Positions 26,108 to 36,000 of a stretch of DNA of 38,716 nt are shown one piece after another; the first letter of the stretch is position 1; each line of letters opens with the position of its first letter. The stretch spans positions 1-38,716 of the forward strand of contig CAYYAQ010000032.1 of NCBI GenBank assembly GCA_964469555.1. The letters are read 5' to 3'. Position numbers and translations under genes: made by a program. The notes under the pieces were generated by a model. The model saw nothing but the letters and a program-made list of their open reading frames with translations. It did no database searches and was not told where the DNA came from. The stretch is from CAYYAQ01 sp964469555 (lineage in GTDB: Bacteria; Planctomycetota; UBA1135; UBA2386).

Positions 26108-26206
26108 GTTGTGAAGCTGGTCCGGGATCCGTCGGCGATCGAACGTGTCCTCACCAATCTCGGCTTGCCGACGAAGTTCCCGCCTCGCGGGCCTCCGCGT
26201 GCTGAC
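26108..26206 (+). mobile_element. C-terminal fragment of an IS91-like transposase
   Basis: The frame reads VVKLVRDPSAIERV, LTNLGLPTKFPPRG and PPRAD. The phrase [..]AI.RVL..LGLPT..PPR.P.R is typical of the C-terminal end of IS91-type Y2 transposases (recalled pattern). No other part of a transposase or terminal repeat is present, so it is a scrap. Family assignment is by motif memory. Confidence 0.4.
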
Positions 26207-26223
26207 CGAAAACTGCGCCGAGC

Positions 26224-26370
26224 CTACTTGGGCGCAAATTCAGGCCTTTGCTTGCGTGCAAGCAGGATACTGATCAGCTTGCGATGCCAGCGTATGATGG
26301 TGTGGGGCGTGACGATGGTTGCGATGCGGCCGAGCAGTCGTCCACCGAGCATCTTTCCCTTTGCCGCGAG
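26224..26370 (-). mobile_element. Fragment of an integrase-core (DDE) transposase
   Basis: From RGKGK MLGGRLLGR through IATIVTPHTIIRWHRKLI to a stop at 26224-26226. The IVTPxTxxRWHRxLIA phrase is the pre-catalytic region of integrase-core transposases frequent in planctomycetes and acidobacteria. The catalytic domain is missing. It faces the IS91-like scrap, so two unrelated transposase relics lie within 300 bases. Confidence 0.6.
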
Positions 26371-26487
26371 TCGAGCACGTCACCCCAATCATCGGCGTGC
26401 TGAGCGAGCGTCGTAAGTCAGGTGCACGAGACGTGCGGCCGGTTTCTCGGATAGGACGGGGGCCGAATCCATCAACAGCAATTCGAG

Positions 26488-29139
26488 CTATTTGACCGGC
26501 CCTGCCTGTTCGAGGGCGCGTCGGATGGTGGCTCTCAGTTCTTCGATCTCATCCAGTTCATCGGTTCGCATGCTGAGCCATCCGGCCTTGCTGTTGACAG
26601 CCAGGTAAGTCTGTTCCGCGTCGGCCAAGGCGGCCTTCAAATTCCCCATGGCCATGTAGACCTTCGCCCGGCTCCGCAAATGTGGGACCGAAATCTTTTT
26701 CACCCGCGGCTTTTTCTGACCGGGCAATACCGGCTGCTCTAGCGGCGCGAACGCGAACGCAAGACGCTTGGCCTCGTCTTGATCGCCACGGGCTAATGCA
26801 TCATCCACGGCCTTCTCGTCGTGCCATTCGATTACATTCTGGATCACGTTGCCATGCTGAGAGCTCATCGTGAGGCCCGACAGCGTGACTGCGATGCTGC
26901 CATCAGGCCGGAGGATCACAAGGTTGGGTGTCTTGCGTCGGCCACTAACTATATCTTCCGCCAGGATGCCTAGCTGGTGGACAATCGGGTTCTGCAGACC
27001 GCCGGGCACCAGCAAGGTCGGAAAGTCGTCGGGCGTTTTGAGCTTTTGCAATACTGCACGGACCGCATCCGCATCATCATCCAAAACCGCGGCAATCCGG
27101 TTGACGTCTTCGAAGGGGCGAGCCTTGATAATGGCGTTGCTACGCCGCAAGTATGCATTGCCCTCAGCGCTGGCGGAAAAGGAGATCGCCGTCCACTTGC
27201 CGACGGTGTCCTCGGGGACTCGGACCGTGCCGCCATCGAGTGACTTGAGCTCTACCTGCAGGGTGCGCTTAGCATCTTCCGGCTGGCCGCGGGCGAGAAA
27301 ATGGCCCTGGCGGCGGCCGTATGTCCAGCCTGCGACAAACGGAGGATGGTACAACCAGTAGCGGTGGTACCGATCCAGCAGGAACGAACTCGCCGTCCGC
27401 AGCATCGGGTTGTCGATATGCTTATTAAGAACGGCTCGGCGATACTTTTCGTGTAGCACACGATCGCCCGCGTCTAGCGACAAAATGGTGGCAGCGGTGA
27501 GCGCAGCCGCCTGCCCATGCTCGCCGCCTGTCGCCTCGACAAACCTGCTGATAACCGTTTCTGGATCGGCTTGCGCGGCGCGGAGCGCCTGTCTTGCAAG
27601 GCAGAACCGGGCCACCACATCAGTGCCGGATGGGTAGCCTTGCTTGAGCGCAGCTTTCGCCTCACTGAGTGCCGATTCGAAATGCGTCCGATCGCAGCTG
27701 ATCTTCCACAACCCCAGCAAGGCGATGATACGCCTGTTACGAACAATCCACAGGTCCTCGGCTGCGGGGTGCTCCGCGATCGCCTGACGGCACAGCACAT
27801 CGGCTTTCTCATAATTGGCCTGGACCTGCTCGAAAGGCGTGCGGTATCGCAGCGGCGGCTTGATGAAACACGCTTGAATTGCGCGCAGCTTGTCTTCGGG
27901 AACCGAAGCATCGGTCCGTTTCAGTGAGCCTTTGTTCTCAGCGCCCGCTCCAGCAACCGACTTCCACTCGGGCGGCGCGGCGGGATCAAAAGCCCCGGTC
28001 GTGTCCAGGATCAAGAATTCGCCTGCGAACACCGACTGCAGCTGGCTGCTGTAGCGTGGATGGGTCCAAACCCTTGCCAGGTACGATTGAAAATTGCGTT
28101 CATAACCCCTGCTGCGTCGCCCGCCCGACATGAAGATGGCGGCGTAGCCAGTCGGACTCACCGTTCTGATGGTCGGGTCTCGGCGAGCATAAGCCCGGTA
28201 GATCGGGCTGTCCCGCCCTTCGGGCAGCTTGAGCGCCGGCCAGTCGAGCCCCAACTCGCGAAGAGTCCCCTGACCGGCATCGGGCAGCTTGTCCAAGTTA
28301 AAGCTGACGATCTGATACCGGCCCGCGGCCCCGCTCTTGACCTTTTTCCAGGCCGCCGCGAGTTCCTTGAGATCCTCTTCGCCGCCGTTGTCCTTCGACC
28401 AGAAGTACATCGCGGTTGTGGTTCCCAGATAGTCCATCGGCAGCCGCAGCATCTTGCCGTCGGCACTTTCGAAACTGCCGATGAATGGCGCGCCAAAGAC
28501 CTGCCCCGCCAGCTTGTCCCGCTGGAAATTGATCATCCCCAGGTCCCCAGCTAATCGCTGGGCGATCACCTGACGCAGGTGACTGATGACGGCCGCGTCA
28601 CCGAACTCGAGCGCCATCAACATGGCGATCCTGACCACCTTGGCCTCGACTTCGGTGCCCATATAACGCTCGACCATTGGCCTAAGCGCCTTGGCCCGCG
28701 CCTGCAAGCCTACCCCCTGCCGCGCCAACTCGGTCTGCGACAGCAACAGATCAGCATCGAGACGGACTGCGGCATACTCGTTTGGGGCGGCGGCAAGTTG
28801 CCGGCAAATCTCCAGGAAAGCTCGGCGGTTGGTCGCGGTACCGTCCACGCGGATGAGTTCCTGCCAAGCCCGGAAGAGAAGGTCGAGGATCTGGTAGCGA
28901 TTCGGCGCGACTTGGTATTTCTCCAGCAGCGCATCGCCCTCACGGATCACACGCTTGATCGCGAGCTTTTTCCTGGCCGGGGATTTGGCCCGCTTGGTCC
29001 CGATTAGTTTCGCCTCCAGCGCAGTGATATTGCCCTCGGGAACAAGCGTCACCTTGTCCTGGGCGACCGCCGACAACGCCAACAAACATACCGTGGCGAG
29101 GACAAGCCCGATGTTGCATATCCGGCGTCGTCGGTTCAT
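26488..29139 (-). CDS. Large secreted protein with redoxin-like domain lacking CxxC
   Basis: 883 residues from ATG 29137-29139, which places a signal peptide (RRRRICNIGLVLATVCLLALSAVAQ) at the start; earlier GTG 29178 and ATG 29163 are also possible. Residues ~60-210 are helical, TPR-like. Residues ~215-345 look like a redoxin/AhpC-TSA fold: GAPFIGSFESADGKMLRLPMDYLGTTTAMYFWSKDNGGEEDLKEL, where a peroxiredoxin or TlpA would have its CxxC; here the position is SKDNGG, so no redox cysteine. Residues ~400-560 carry helix-turn-helix (TPR-like) repeats and a second beta-rich module occupies ~600-790 (RPDGSIAVTLSGLT). The C-terminal 60 residues are helical. It is the last gene of the train, after the transglutaminase-like gene. 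Confidence 0.7.
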   Translation of the reverse strand: MNRRRRICNIGLVLATVCLLALSAVAQDKVTLVPEGNITALEAKLIGTKRAKSPARKKLAIKRVIREGDALLEKYQVAPNRYQILDLLFRAWQELIRVDGTATNRRAFLEICRQLAAAPNEYAAVRLDADLLLSQTELARQGVGLQARAKALRPMVERYMGTEVEAKVVRIAMLMALEFGDAAVISHLRQVIAQRLAGDLGMINFQRDKLAGQVFGAPFIGSFESADGKMLRLPMDYLGTTTAMYFWSKDNGGEEDLKELAAAWKKVKSGAAGRYQIVSFNLDKLPDAGQGTLRELGLDWPALKLPEGRDSPIYRAYARRDPTIRTVSPTGYAAIFMSGGRRSRGYERNFQSYLARVWTHPRYSSQLQSVFAGEFLILDTTGAFDPAAPPEWKSVAGAGAENKGSLKRTDASVPEDKLRAIQACFIKPPLRYRTPFEQVQANYEKADVLCRQAIAEHPAAEDLWIVRNRRIIALLGLWKISCDRTHFESALSEAKAALKQGYPSGTDVVARFCLARQALRAAQADPETVISRFVEATGGEHGQAAALTAATILSLDAGDRVLHEKYRRAVLNKHIDNPMLRTASSFLLDRYHRYWLYHPPFVAGWTYGRRQGHFLARGQPEDAKRTLQVELKSLDGGTVRVPEDTVGKWTAISFSASAEGNAYLRRSNAIIKARPFEDVNRIAAVLDDDADAVRAVLQKLKTPDDFPTLLVPGGLQNPIVHQLGILAEDIVSGRRKTPNLVILRPDGSIAVTLSGLTMSSQHGNVIQNVIEWHDEKAVDDALARGDQDEAKRLAFAFAPLEQPVLPGQKKPRVKKISVPHLRSRAKVYMAMGNLKAALADAEQTYLAVNSKAGWLSMRTDELDEIEELRATIRRALEQAGPVK

Positions 29140-29178
29140 CGCCTGCGGCCCCTGGTATTGCATATGCACCCGGATCAC

Positions 29179-31074
29179 CTATTTCACCGGCTTGAGCTGA
29201 AACCCTTTGATACTCACGCCGCGGTTGGGGGCACGGAAGGTCAGCATGATCGAGTTCCTGCCTTCGCGCAATTCGATGGTTTCCGGCTTGGATTGCTCCC
29301 ACATGCCTTTGGTATAGGGAAGCATCACGTTCAAGAGTGTTCGTCTGTTGAGCCTGACGATGACACTCTGTTTGTCGGAAACCGTGGCTACCGTCGTGGT
29401 CAGTTGGTATTTCCCGGCGGCAGGTACCTCGATGGTATAGCGGATGATCTCGGGACGGCTGCCCAGCCGCTGATAGTGAATCTGCGTGCCACCGCCCCAG
29501 CTCTGCATGAATGTGATTCTCTCGGTACTGCTATTTGGCTTGGAACAGGCAGCGGCGGGGACGGTGATCAGACCACTTTCATCGGTGATGATCTTCTTGT
29601 CTTCCTCTGGGATCTCGATGGCCTCGCCTTTTTCGTCCCCGAGCAAGTCGTCGGACTCGCCGAGCTTCATCCCGCCGACCAGTTCCAGCGCTTCAATCTT
29701 GGCGTCTTCCACGATTGCCCGTTTCATATGGAAAGCCAGGCCGTCCCAGAACCCACCGCCCTTGCCGTAGTGCCGGATGCTCACGTCTTCTTCACCGAGG
29801 GCGTCGCCGACCCACTGTGCACGGAGCACCTGCATATACGCTTGTTCGTCCTCGCGGGCCTGTGAATCCAGCAGGAAGTCGAGCCCGCCTTGCGGCCCGC
29901 ACCAGGCAATCGACCACCACGCGCCCAAGCAGATGACCCAGCCGTCCGGCGTCCAGTGACTCATGGCGCCGTGCCCGCTCTGCGTCGAGGCACGCGACGG
30001 GATACCAAACGCACGGGTGACATGCCGACCAAAAAAGGCCCGCCGACCACAGACGCCGCCGAGCGCGAGTGCCTGCTGTGTCGGCATCCCCAAGGCCGGG
30101 TCATGGCGAGTGCTGGTGTAGGGCAGGTCGCTTTTCACGACACGCACATAGCGCCACTTGTAATCGGGATCGGTGATGTGGTCCGGGCGGTAGTTGCGCA
30201 GCATCTCCCGGACCCATGCGAGTTCTTCATTGCTGTAAGGGTCATCGGTGATGAACCGGCATTCCCAGGTCGTCCGGTCCTTGAAGGCCGGGTCGAGTTC
30301 CTTATTGAGGTAGGCCTGTTCGTAGTGCAGGTAGCGCGGGACTTGATCGATCTTGGTCTGCGTTCGATACACGGTGCCATGCACCCCGCCTTTGTCCTTG
30401 CCCGGGATCCAGGGCATATGGAGGCTGGTGCCCAGCGCCAGACGCTGGAAGATGCCGGGTTTGCGGGCGCGCTCGCTAGCCGCAAGGATGGCGGAATAAA
30501 CCTGCATCGCCTCGCCGTACTCGCCACCATTGGCGCCGCCCGCGATCAGCACCTGCTTCATCAGCGCTTCATTGGCAAACAACTGGTCAAGCAGGACTTG
30601 TTCCTGCTCGCCCTGCGCGGCGAACTCCGCTAGGCCGGCCGGCGTCCCATGCCGGAGGATCGCGGCCTTCATCAGTTTGGCGTCCAAATCGCCGCTCGCC
30701 AAAACCGCCCCGACATCACCAAGGATCGCCCTCGCGGCATCGAGTGCTTTCGATTCGGCCACGGCCTTGGCCGCGGCGAACGCCGTCAAGACTTGCGGAG
30801 TGGCGCCCTCCTTGGGCGCGGTGAGGGCGGCTTCCGCAGCCCGGGCCGCCTGCAACGCCACTTTCTTCTGCGGATCGACCTTCGGCAACTGCGCCGCGAT
30901 CTGAGCGCTCAGGGTCTCGAGCATCTGGGCATAGTCGACTCCCAACTTCTCGCCCTGCACGTTCAACTGAGGCTCCGATACTCTCTTTGCCGCGGTCGCA
31001 TCCGCCGGAAAGACCGCCAAGCAAAACGCGGCGAAGAGGAGCCCGAGGCAGCATGTTCTTGGTGGTCTTTTCAT
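29179..31074 (-). CDS. Secreted transglutaminase-like protein with C-terminal carbohydrate-binding-like domain
   Basis: 631 residues from ATG 31072-31074 (ATG 31096 is another possible start), with a signal peptide PRTCCLGLLFAAFCLAVFPADA. A helical region spans ~30-200. The core reads GGVCGRRAFFGRHVTRAFGIPSRAS, GHGAMSHW and DGWVICLGAWW: Cys342, His368/373 and Asp377, the order and spacing of a transglutaminase-like Cys-His-Asp triad. The last ~130 residues (MQSWGGGTQIHYQR..., SVIVRLNRRTLLNVML, ELREGRNSIMLTFRAP) look like a galactose-binding/CBM-like beta-sandwich. It probably cleaves or crosslinks peptide or isopeptide bonds on the outside (inference). It is one gene of a six-gene minus-strand train. 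Confidence 0.75.
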   Translation of the reverse strand: MKRPPRTCCLGLLFAAFCLAVFPADATAAKRVSEPQLNVQGEKLGVDYAQMLETLSAQIAAQLPKVDPQKKVALQAARAAEAALTAPKEGATPQVLTAFAAAKAVAESKALDAARAILGDVGAVLASGDLDAKLMKAAILRHGTPAGLAEFAAQGEQEQVLLDQLFANEALMKQVLIAGGANGGEYGEAMQVYSAILAASERARKPGIFQRLALGTSLHMPWIPGKDKGGVHGTVYRTQTKIDQVPRYLHYEQAYLNKELDPAFKDRTTWECRFITDDPYSNEELAWVREMLRNYRPDHITDPDYKWRYVRVVKSDLPYTSTRHDPALGMPTQQALALGGVCGRRAFFGRHVTRAFGIPSRASTQSGHGAMSHWTPDGWVICLGAWWSIAWCGPQGGLDFLLDSQAREDEQAYMQVLRAQWVGDALGEEDVSIRHYGKGGGFWDGLAFHMKRAIVEDAKIEALELVGGMKLGESDDLLGDEKGEAIEIPEEDKKIITDESGLITVPAAACSKPNSSTERITFMQSWGGGTQIHYQRLGSRPEIIRYTIEVPAAGKYQLTTTVATVSDKQSVIVRLNRRTLLNVMLPYTKGMWEQSKPETIELREGRNSIMLTFRAPNRGVSIKGFQLKPVK

Positions 31075-31188
31075 GGCTTGATCGTCTTTATGTCTCATAT
31101 GAAAACGGATGCTCCGCTATGCCGGTCAGAAGTTTCACGCCGAGCCAATCATTGTTGCAGATCAATCGGAAAATCTCCCAGCCATTCC

Positions 31189-31932
31189 TCATTTGCCAAT
31201 CAACTCCACCGCCTTGTCCGCGAATCGCTGGCCAAGGATCACGGCCCCTTGCTTAGGAAAATGGATGTCACCATTGGGTTGGTTTGCATCACCGCCATTA
31301 AGGTCATCCGTATCGATCCAGGCGCCGCCCCGGTACTTTCCGAGCCTGACCTGCGCGTCCCGGACCCGCTGCCAATGTTCGTGTTGTGGCCCACCGCGGC
31401 CGTAGTCGCTGATGCGGCCGATCACAAAGTACAGATCCTCTCGACCCAGATCCTTTTTGAGCTGTTGGCTTAATTTTATGAAGCTCTCTTCATAAACCTC
31501 GGACAGACGGTTGTTGGCGTCCGACTCACCCTGCATCCAGATGAAGCCAACCGTATCAAAGGACTCATCTTTGGCTGCGTCTGTTACATCCTGAAGCAAG
31601 AACGGATACACGCTGCCATTTTCAGCCATCTTCTTGTCGGACAGATTACGATCGCTTGGCTGACGGTAATCGCCGACCCAGAAACGGATGCCGCGGCCAG
31701 ATTTTTGGCGCATCACAACGACGGCGTTGTCCTCGCCGAAACGCTCCTCAACACGATCGGTGAACGCAGCCTTGAGCGTGCCGGTCATGTTCGATTGGCC
31801 TGAGAGGATGAACAAGTGTTGCCCAGTCTTTTGTTGGCTTGCGCATGCTGGGACAATGAAGGCCAATGCAATGACCAAGGCCAGGTGCAGCAAGTGTTCA
31901 GGCTTAACGTTCTTCCTTCGCTCATGGACCAT
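31189..31932 (-). CDS. SASA-family esterase-like lipoprotein
   Basis: 247 residues from ATG 31930-31932. Residues 13-30 form a lipoprotein-type signal (LLHLALVIALAFIVPAC, Cys30 as possible lipid site). Then HLFILSGQSNM with the catalytic Ser of the GQSN motif (Ser47), FIWMQGESDANN (block with oxyanion Gly/Gln), and NGDIHFPKQG near the end with His224. These are the usual motifs of the sialate O-acetylesterase-like (SASA, SGNH) family; the acidic residue is Asp222, two before the His. It would deacetylate a surface or environmental glycan. It ends 15 bases from the squalene-cyclase-like gene, in the same unit. Confidence 0.8.
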   Translation of the reverse strand: MVHERRKNVKPEHLLHLALVIALAFIVPACASQQKTGQHLFILSGQSNMTGTLKAAFTDRVEERFGEDNAVVVMRQKSGRGIRFWVGDYRQPSDRNLSDKKMAENGSVYPFLLQDVTDAAKDESFDTVGFIWMQGESDANNRLSEVYEESFIKLSQQLKKDLGREDLYFVIGRISDYGRGGPQHEHWQRVRDAQVRLGKYRGGAWIDTDDLNGGDANQPNGDIHFPKQGAVILGQRFADKAVELIGK

Positions 31933-31947
31933 TGGAACTCTCGTGCT

Positions 31948-33003
31948 CTAACGCTGATAGACCGGGATATATCGGTTCGGGGTTCCAAGGATGATGATCG
32001 CCATCGGCGTCTTGTGCGGATAGTCCTCTTCCTTCTCCTGCCACGATCCGTTGGGTTTCTGCAAGGAAACCAGGGAGTCACGGATCTTGGGATACCACTT
32101 CGCGTAGCGGTCATCGCCCGCCTGGACCATCGCCTGCATCGCGTAGTAGTGGGAGTAGTAGAAGTGGCCGTTGCTTTTTCTCGAGAACATCTTGGGGTTG
32201 TTCTCGAGGTAGCTCAGCGCCGCCGAAACCCATTCGGTATCCCGATTGCCCGCAAGTTGTGCGGCGTAGACGCCGCCGGCGGTGCAAGCCAGCGTGCCGC
32301 CTGGACCTTGGTAGCCAAAGCCGCCAGTCCTTTCGTCCCAGACCTGGTCACGTAGGTAGCCGGTCAGCCGGTCGATCGCCTCGGTCGGCACCAAGACCCC
32401 CGCTTCGCGCGCCGATGCGAGCGAGACAAAGACCATCGCCGTGACGGACGTGTCCTGCCCGGCGTCCGGCCGTGGCGCGTATCGCCAGCCGCCGAGCGGG
32501 CTCTGCGCACGGAGAATGATCTCAACCGCTCGTTCCAGCACGACCTGGATCTCTTTGTTGTCATCGGGGTCGCTGGTCATCCCCCACAGCTCGGACATGG
32601 CGATGGTGAACAGGCCGATCTCATACATCTTCACGCCCATGGCGCCTGTTGGGGAATCCTTGGCTCTCTTGAGCAGGTACTTCTTCGCGCGATCCAGCGC
32701 CTTGCCGTAGCGACCGAAACCGGGGAAGTGGCCCTCGACCATGAACGCCATCAGCCCGAGGCTGGTCCCAGCGATCGCGTAACTACCGCTCTTCATCGCC
32801 CAGGAACCGTCGGTGTTCTGGCTGGCGAGGAGGAACTTCAGGCCGCGATCGATGGCCGCTTCAGCCTGTTCGGTCAGTTCCGGTGCCTCGGCTTTTGCAG
32901 AGCCGAGATCTTGGGCAAGAAGCGGCGCAGTGAGCAGGTAGACCATGGCAAAGCACAGGCCCGCGACTCGGTGATGGAGCTTGCCATTGCAGATAGCATT
33001 CAT
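31948..33003 (-). CDS. Secreted squalene-cyclase/prenyltransferase-repeat protein
   Basis: 351 residues from ATG 33001-33003, whose ATGA overlaps the stop of the upstream giant gene. Signal peptide (VAGLCFAMVYLLTAPLLAQ). Repeats of the QW/(alpha-alpha) type: LLASQNTDGSWAMKSG, RAQSPLGGWRYAPRPDAGQ, DERTGGFGYQGPGGTLACTAGG, SLQKPNGSWQEKEEDY. This is the alpha-alpha toroid of the prenyltransferase/squalene oxidase repeat family, common as secreted proteins in planctomycetes. No DXDD/DTAE-type cyclase acid motif was identified, so a binding or structural role is as likely as catalysis. Confidence 0.8.
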   Translation of the reverse strand: MNAICNGKLHHRVAGLCFAMVYLLTAPLLAQDLGSAKAEAPELTEQAEAAIDRGLKFLLASQNTDGSWAMKSGSYAIAGTSLGLMAFMVEGHFPGFGRYGKALDRAKKYLLKRAKDSPTGAMGVKMYEIGLFTIAMSELWGMTSDPDDNKEIQVVLERAVEIILRAQSPLGGWRYAPRPDAGQDTSVTAMVFVSLASAREAGVLVPTEAIDRLTGYLRDQVWDERTGGFGYQGPGGTLACTAGGVYAAQLAGNRDTEWVSAALSYLENNPKMFSRKSNGHFYYSHYYAMQAMVQAGDDRYAKWYPKIRDSLVSLQKPNGSWQEKEEDYPHKTPMAIIILGTPNRYIPVYQR

Positions 33004-36000
33004 CTTGCGACCCTCTCGTAGTAGTTCTTCAGCAGCCCGCGATATTCCAGAGGGAGCTCGCGGGCGAAGTTCTGGTTCAGCGCGGCGCGATCACGATCGG
33101 CCCGTACCTTCCACTCGGTGCTCTTGTCCTTCGGCGCCTCACCGCTAACAAAGTCGGAGATGAAACCGGCGGTCACAGCGCTCTCGGTGTCGCTGCCGGG
33201 GCCTTCCGCCCCTGGATCGGTGTCGACCGCTCCCCGTATGGCCGCGGTCTCCAGGACCAATGCCTGATCGATGATGAAGTGCCGTAGCTTCTCGTCGGCG
33301 GACCGCTGGCTTTGTGCGATCTCGTCCAGATCAGAGGACTGCAAAGCAGAAGCGGCGGCCGAGAGATGTCGATGCGCGTCAACCAGCATGGGGTGGGGCT
33401 GACCCGCCTGGGCGATCTCTTCGCAGCGCGATGCGAGTTGGCGTTGTCGCTTTGCAAGGCCTTTCATGGCCTGCGGCACGGCGGCCTGCGTTTGCCGGAA
33501 CAACTGCTTGTGAGCGCTCGCCACCACCAGCACATCGATCAGGCGCACCAGCTCCGGTTTGGTCTGCGTTGTCACTTCGGTCTGTATCAGGCCGTGGAGC
33601 ATGCTGATCGCATCGAACAGCGACTCCGCATTTTCGGTCAGCACCGACTGGACGAGTTCCATCTGCTCGGTAGCGGCGGACACGTCTTTCGCTGTCAGGC
33701 GCTCGAGGGCCTCGCGCATGTGCTTTGGAGCTTCGGTGAACTTGGGCATCCCCGTGGCTGATTCGAGAGTCTGGCCACAGGTTTGTGCCCTGCCCAGCAG
33801 CGCGCGCTGTTCCTCGACGAGAGCCTGGATCTGCTCCTGGGTGACCGTCGAAGCTCTCTGCTTCAACTGCTCTTGTTGGTCGGACAAGGTGGTGGCATCT
33901 GCCACCGAGCGGTGTAGGAATGCAACGATCTCGGCGAGGTAGCCGGTTTGTGTTTGCACGGCCAGGACCATTACCTGGACTTTCGCCAGCGATTCCGCCG
34001 CGACACCCTGTGCGTCGATGGCGTCGAGCTTGTCTCCGCTTTGCAGCAAGTCCACCGCATCGCCAAGGTCGGTTGCGGCGAAGATCAACGGCGTGCCGGC
34101 ATCCACTCTGCCGGCCACCAGGTCCAGCAGGGGGGCCACGTCGTCCAGGCACCTCCGCAGGTTGCCAAACGGCGGCAGCAGACCGGGTATCGCCTGCGGC
34201 TGCGCAGCCTTGGTGGCCACGATCATGTCCCGCTGTTCGGCGACGATGTCGGCCATGTAGCTGTTCGCAAATCCGACCGCCCGCTGAAACATCAAGAGGT
34301 CCTGCAGCAGGCCGAGGCGTTCATGTTGCGCTACAACGATTGCATAGGCCTCGGCCAAGGTGTCGGCCACCAGCTCCTGTTGCTCCATGGCCTGGTCAGC
34401 AGAATTGAGCTTCAGTGCCTCGGCCGCCGCAATCATCGCGCGTTCGGCCCGGCTCAGCCTGCTCAGCAGCGGCGGGATATCTTGGTCCGCCTCAACCTGG
34501 TTTTGCTTGACGAGATCTTGCTTGAACGCGATCAACTCGTCGACCAGCAAGCGTTGCGGCTCCGCCAGACTGATGACCTTCTGCTTCTCGGACGCGGCGA
34601 TATCTGCCTTCTCCAGCAGGGCGATCGCTCTCGCCTCGTATTCCTCGAGCAACGAGAGACGCTCGCTTGTTGCCGCCACGAGGGTGCTGAGGCCTTGTGT
34701 CTGAATCCCCAACTCCACCGACCAGTCGTCGACGATTCCCACGAGTTCGGTAAGCTCCTGCTCGGCTTTGCGCTGAGCGACCGTGGCCGCTTCTAGCTCG
34801 CCAGCGGCGATCTGCTGCAAGGCGTCCGCCATGGAGCGATCTGCTTGTGCCAGCATGGCCTGGGCCGGGGGTGCGTGCGGCAGCACCTCGTCAAACAACT
34901 GTGCCCGCGGAGCAGGGACCGACGGCAGCAGCATGGTCATCAGCCGCTTTCGGATCAGTGTCTGCGTTTGCGCGATTGCGACCCGGCGTTTCTCTAGATC
35001 TCCAGCCGACATGCCGGTGCACTGTGTACGGATCTGCGCCTGGGCGGCTGCCAGCAAACGCATCTCGTCTCTGGTCCGCATCAAGGTTGAGTAGGCCCCG
35101 CTGAGGCGCACGCTGAATTCCGCGTTGAGCAAGGTCCTGACCAGGTCGGCCTGAAGGGGCGCAGCCTGGTCGGTCCGGCCTTGGCGAATCAAACCGCCGG
35201 CTTGCCGCATCTTTGCCTCGGTGCCGGCGTTGCCTAGATCCTTGACGCTACGGATCAGCCGGAGCACGGCCAGGGGGCGCTTGTCGTAGCGCATGCCGCT
35301 GTGCAGATCAGAGATCAGCCGCCCGGTCCACTGGGCGAGTTCGTCTTGCTGCTTGGCGAGAGTCTCCGCAGCATCGCCCGGCCCGGTCGTGACGGTGTGC
35401 CAGCGCAGGGATGCCTGGAGTCGCGCCAGCATGCGAGCTTCCCGCGCGTAGACTTCCTGAGCCGAATCAATCGACCGGAGCAAGACCAGGCCGCCGAGTT
35501 CGCGTGCGGCCGTGTTGACCACGCGTGCCGCGGACGAGGGGTCTGGCGATCGCTTCGTGTTGCCCCAGGCGGCTTCGGACTGCGCGCGGAGCAGGGACGC
35601 GGCACTGGCGAGGTGTGTGTCGGCGATGTCGAGCAACGCCGTGCGCACCTGTTCAATGGATCCGCCCTCGGCCGCATCAGAGACTTTGTTTGCCGCCAAG
35701 TCGTCGAGCAGAGTTTTTGCCTGGGCAGCGGTCTGCTTGAGTTGATCGCGCACCATCTCCTGGCGGATGACTTCCAGTTGACAGGCCTGCACGTAGCCAT
35801 CGTCGTGCGGGTCGAGGTTCCGGACGACCTCATGGGCGGAACGCTCCTGCCGGTAGAATGTCTGCACCCGCGATAGTATGCGGTCCCTCTTCTTCTCGAT
35901 CTGCTTGAGGTAGTCCTCCTGCGAGAGGAACGTGATCCTCCGGGTCTCTGAACGGACGACATGCGGACCCTGCGGCTCGGGATAACGGTCGCTGACCTCC

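Larger units (their letters stand above)
25931..26487. other. Gene-poor junction with transposase scraps
   Basis: No intact gene. Besides the two transposase fragments listed separately, the minus-strand frame at 25998-26054 reads VAVVLEVKLPAPEKKAGK and a stop, which looks like the tail of a truncated protein with an Ala/Pro/Lys end. This interval separates two blocks that look different in base composition. Confidence 0.5.

Noticed and set aside
24029..26416. 795-codon open frame on the plus strand
   Set aside because: It is antisense to the FAD oxidoreductase and TPR membrane genes; its Arg/Gln/Asp-rich translation has no domain, which is typical of a high-GC shadow frame.
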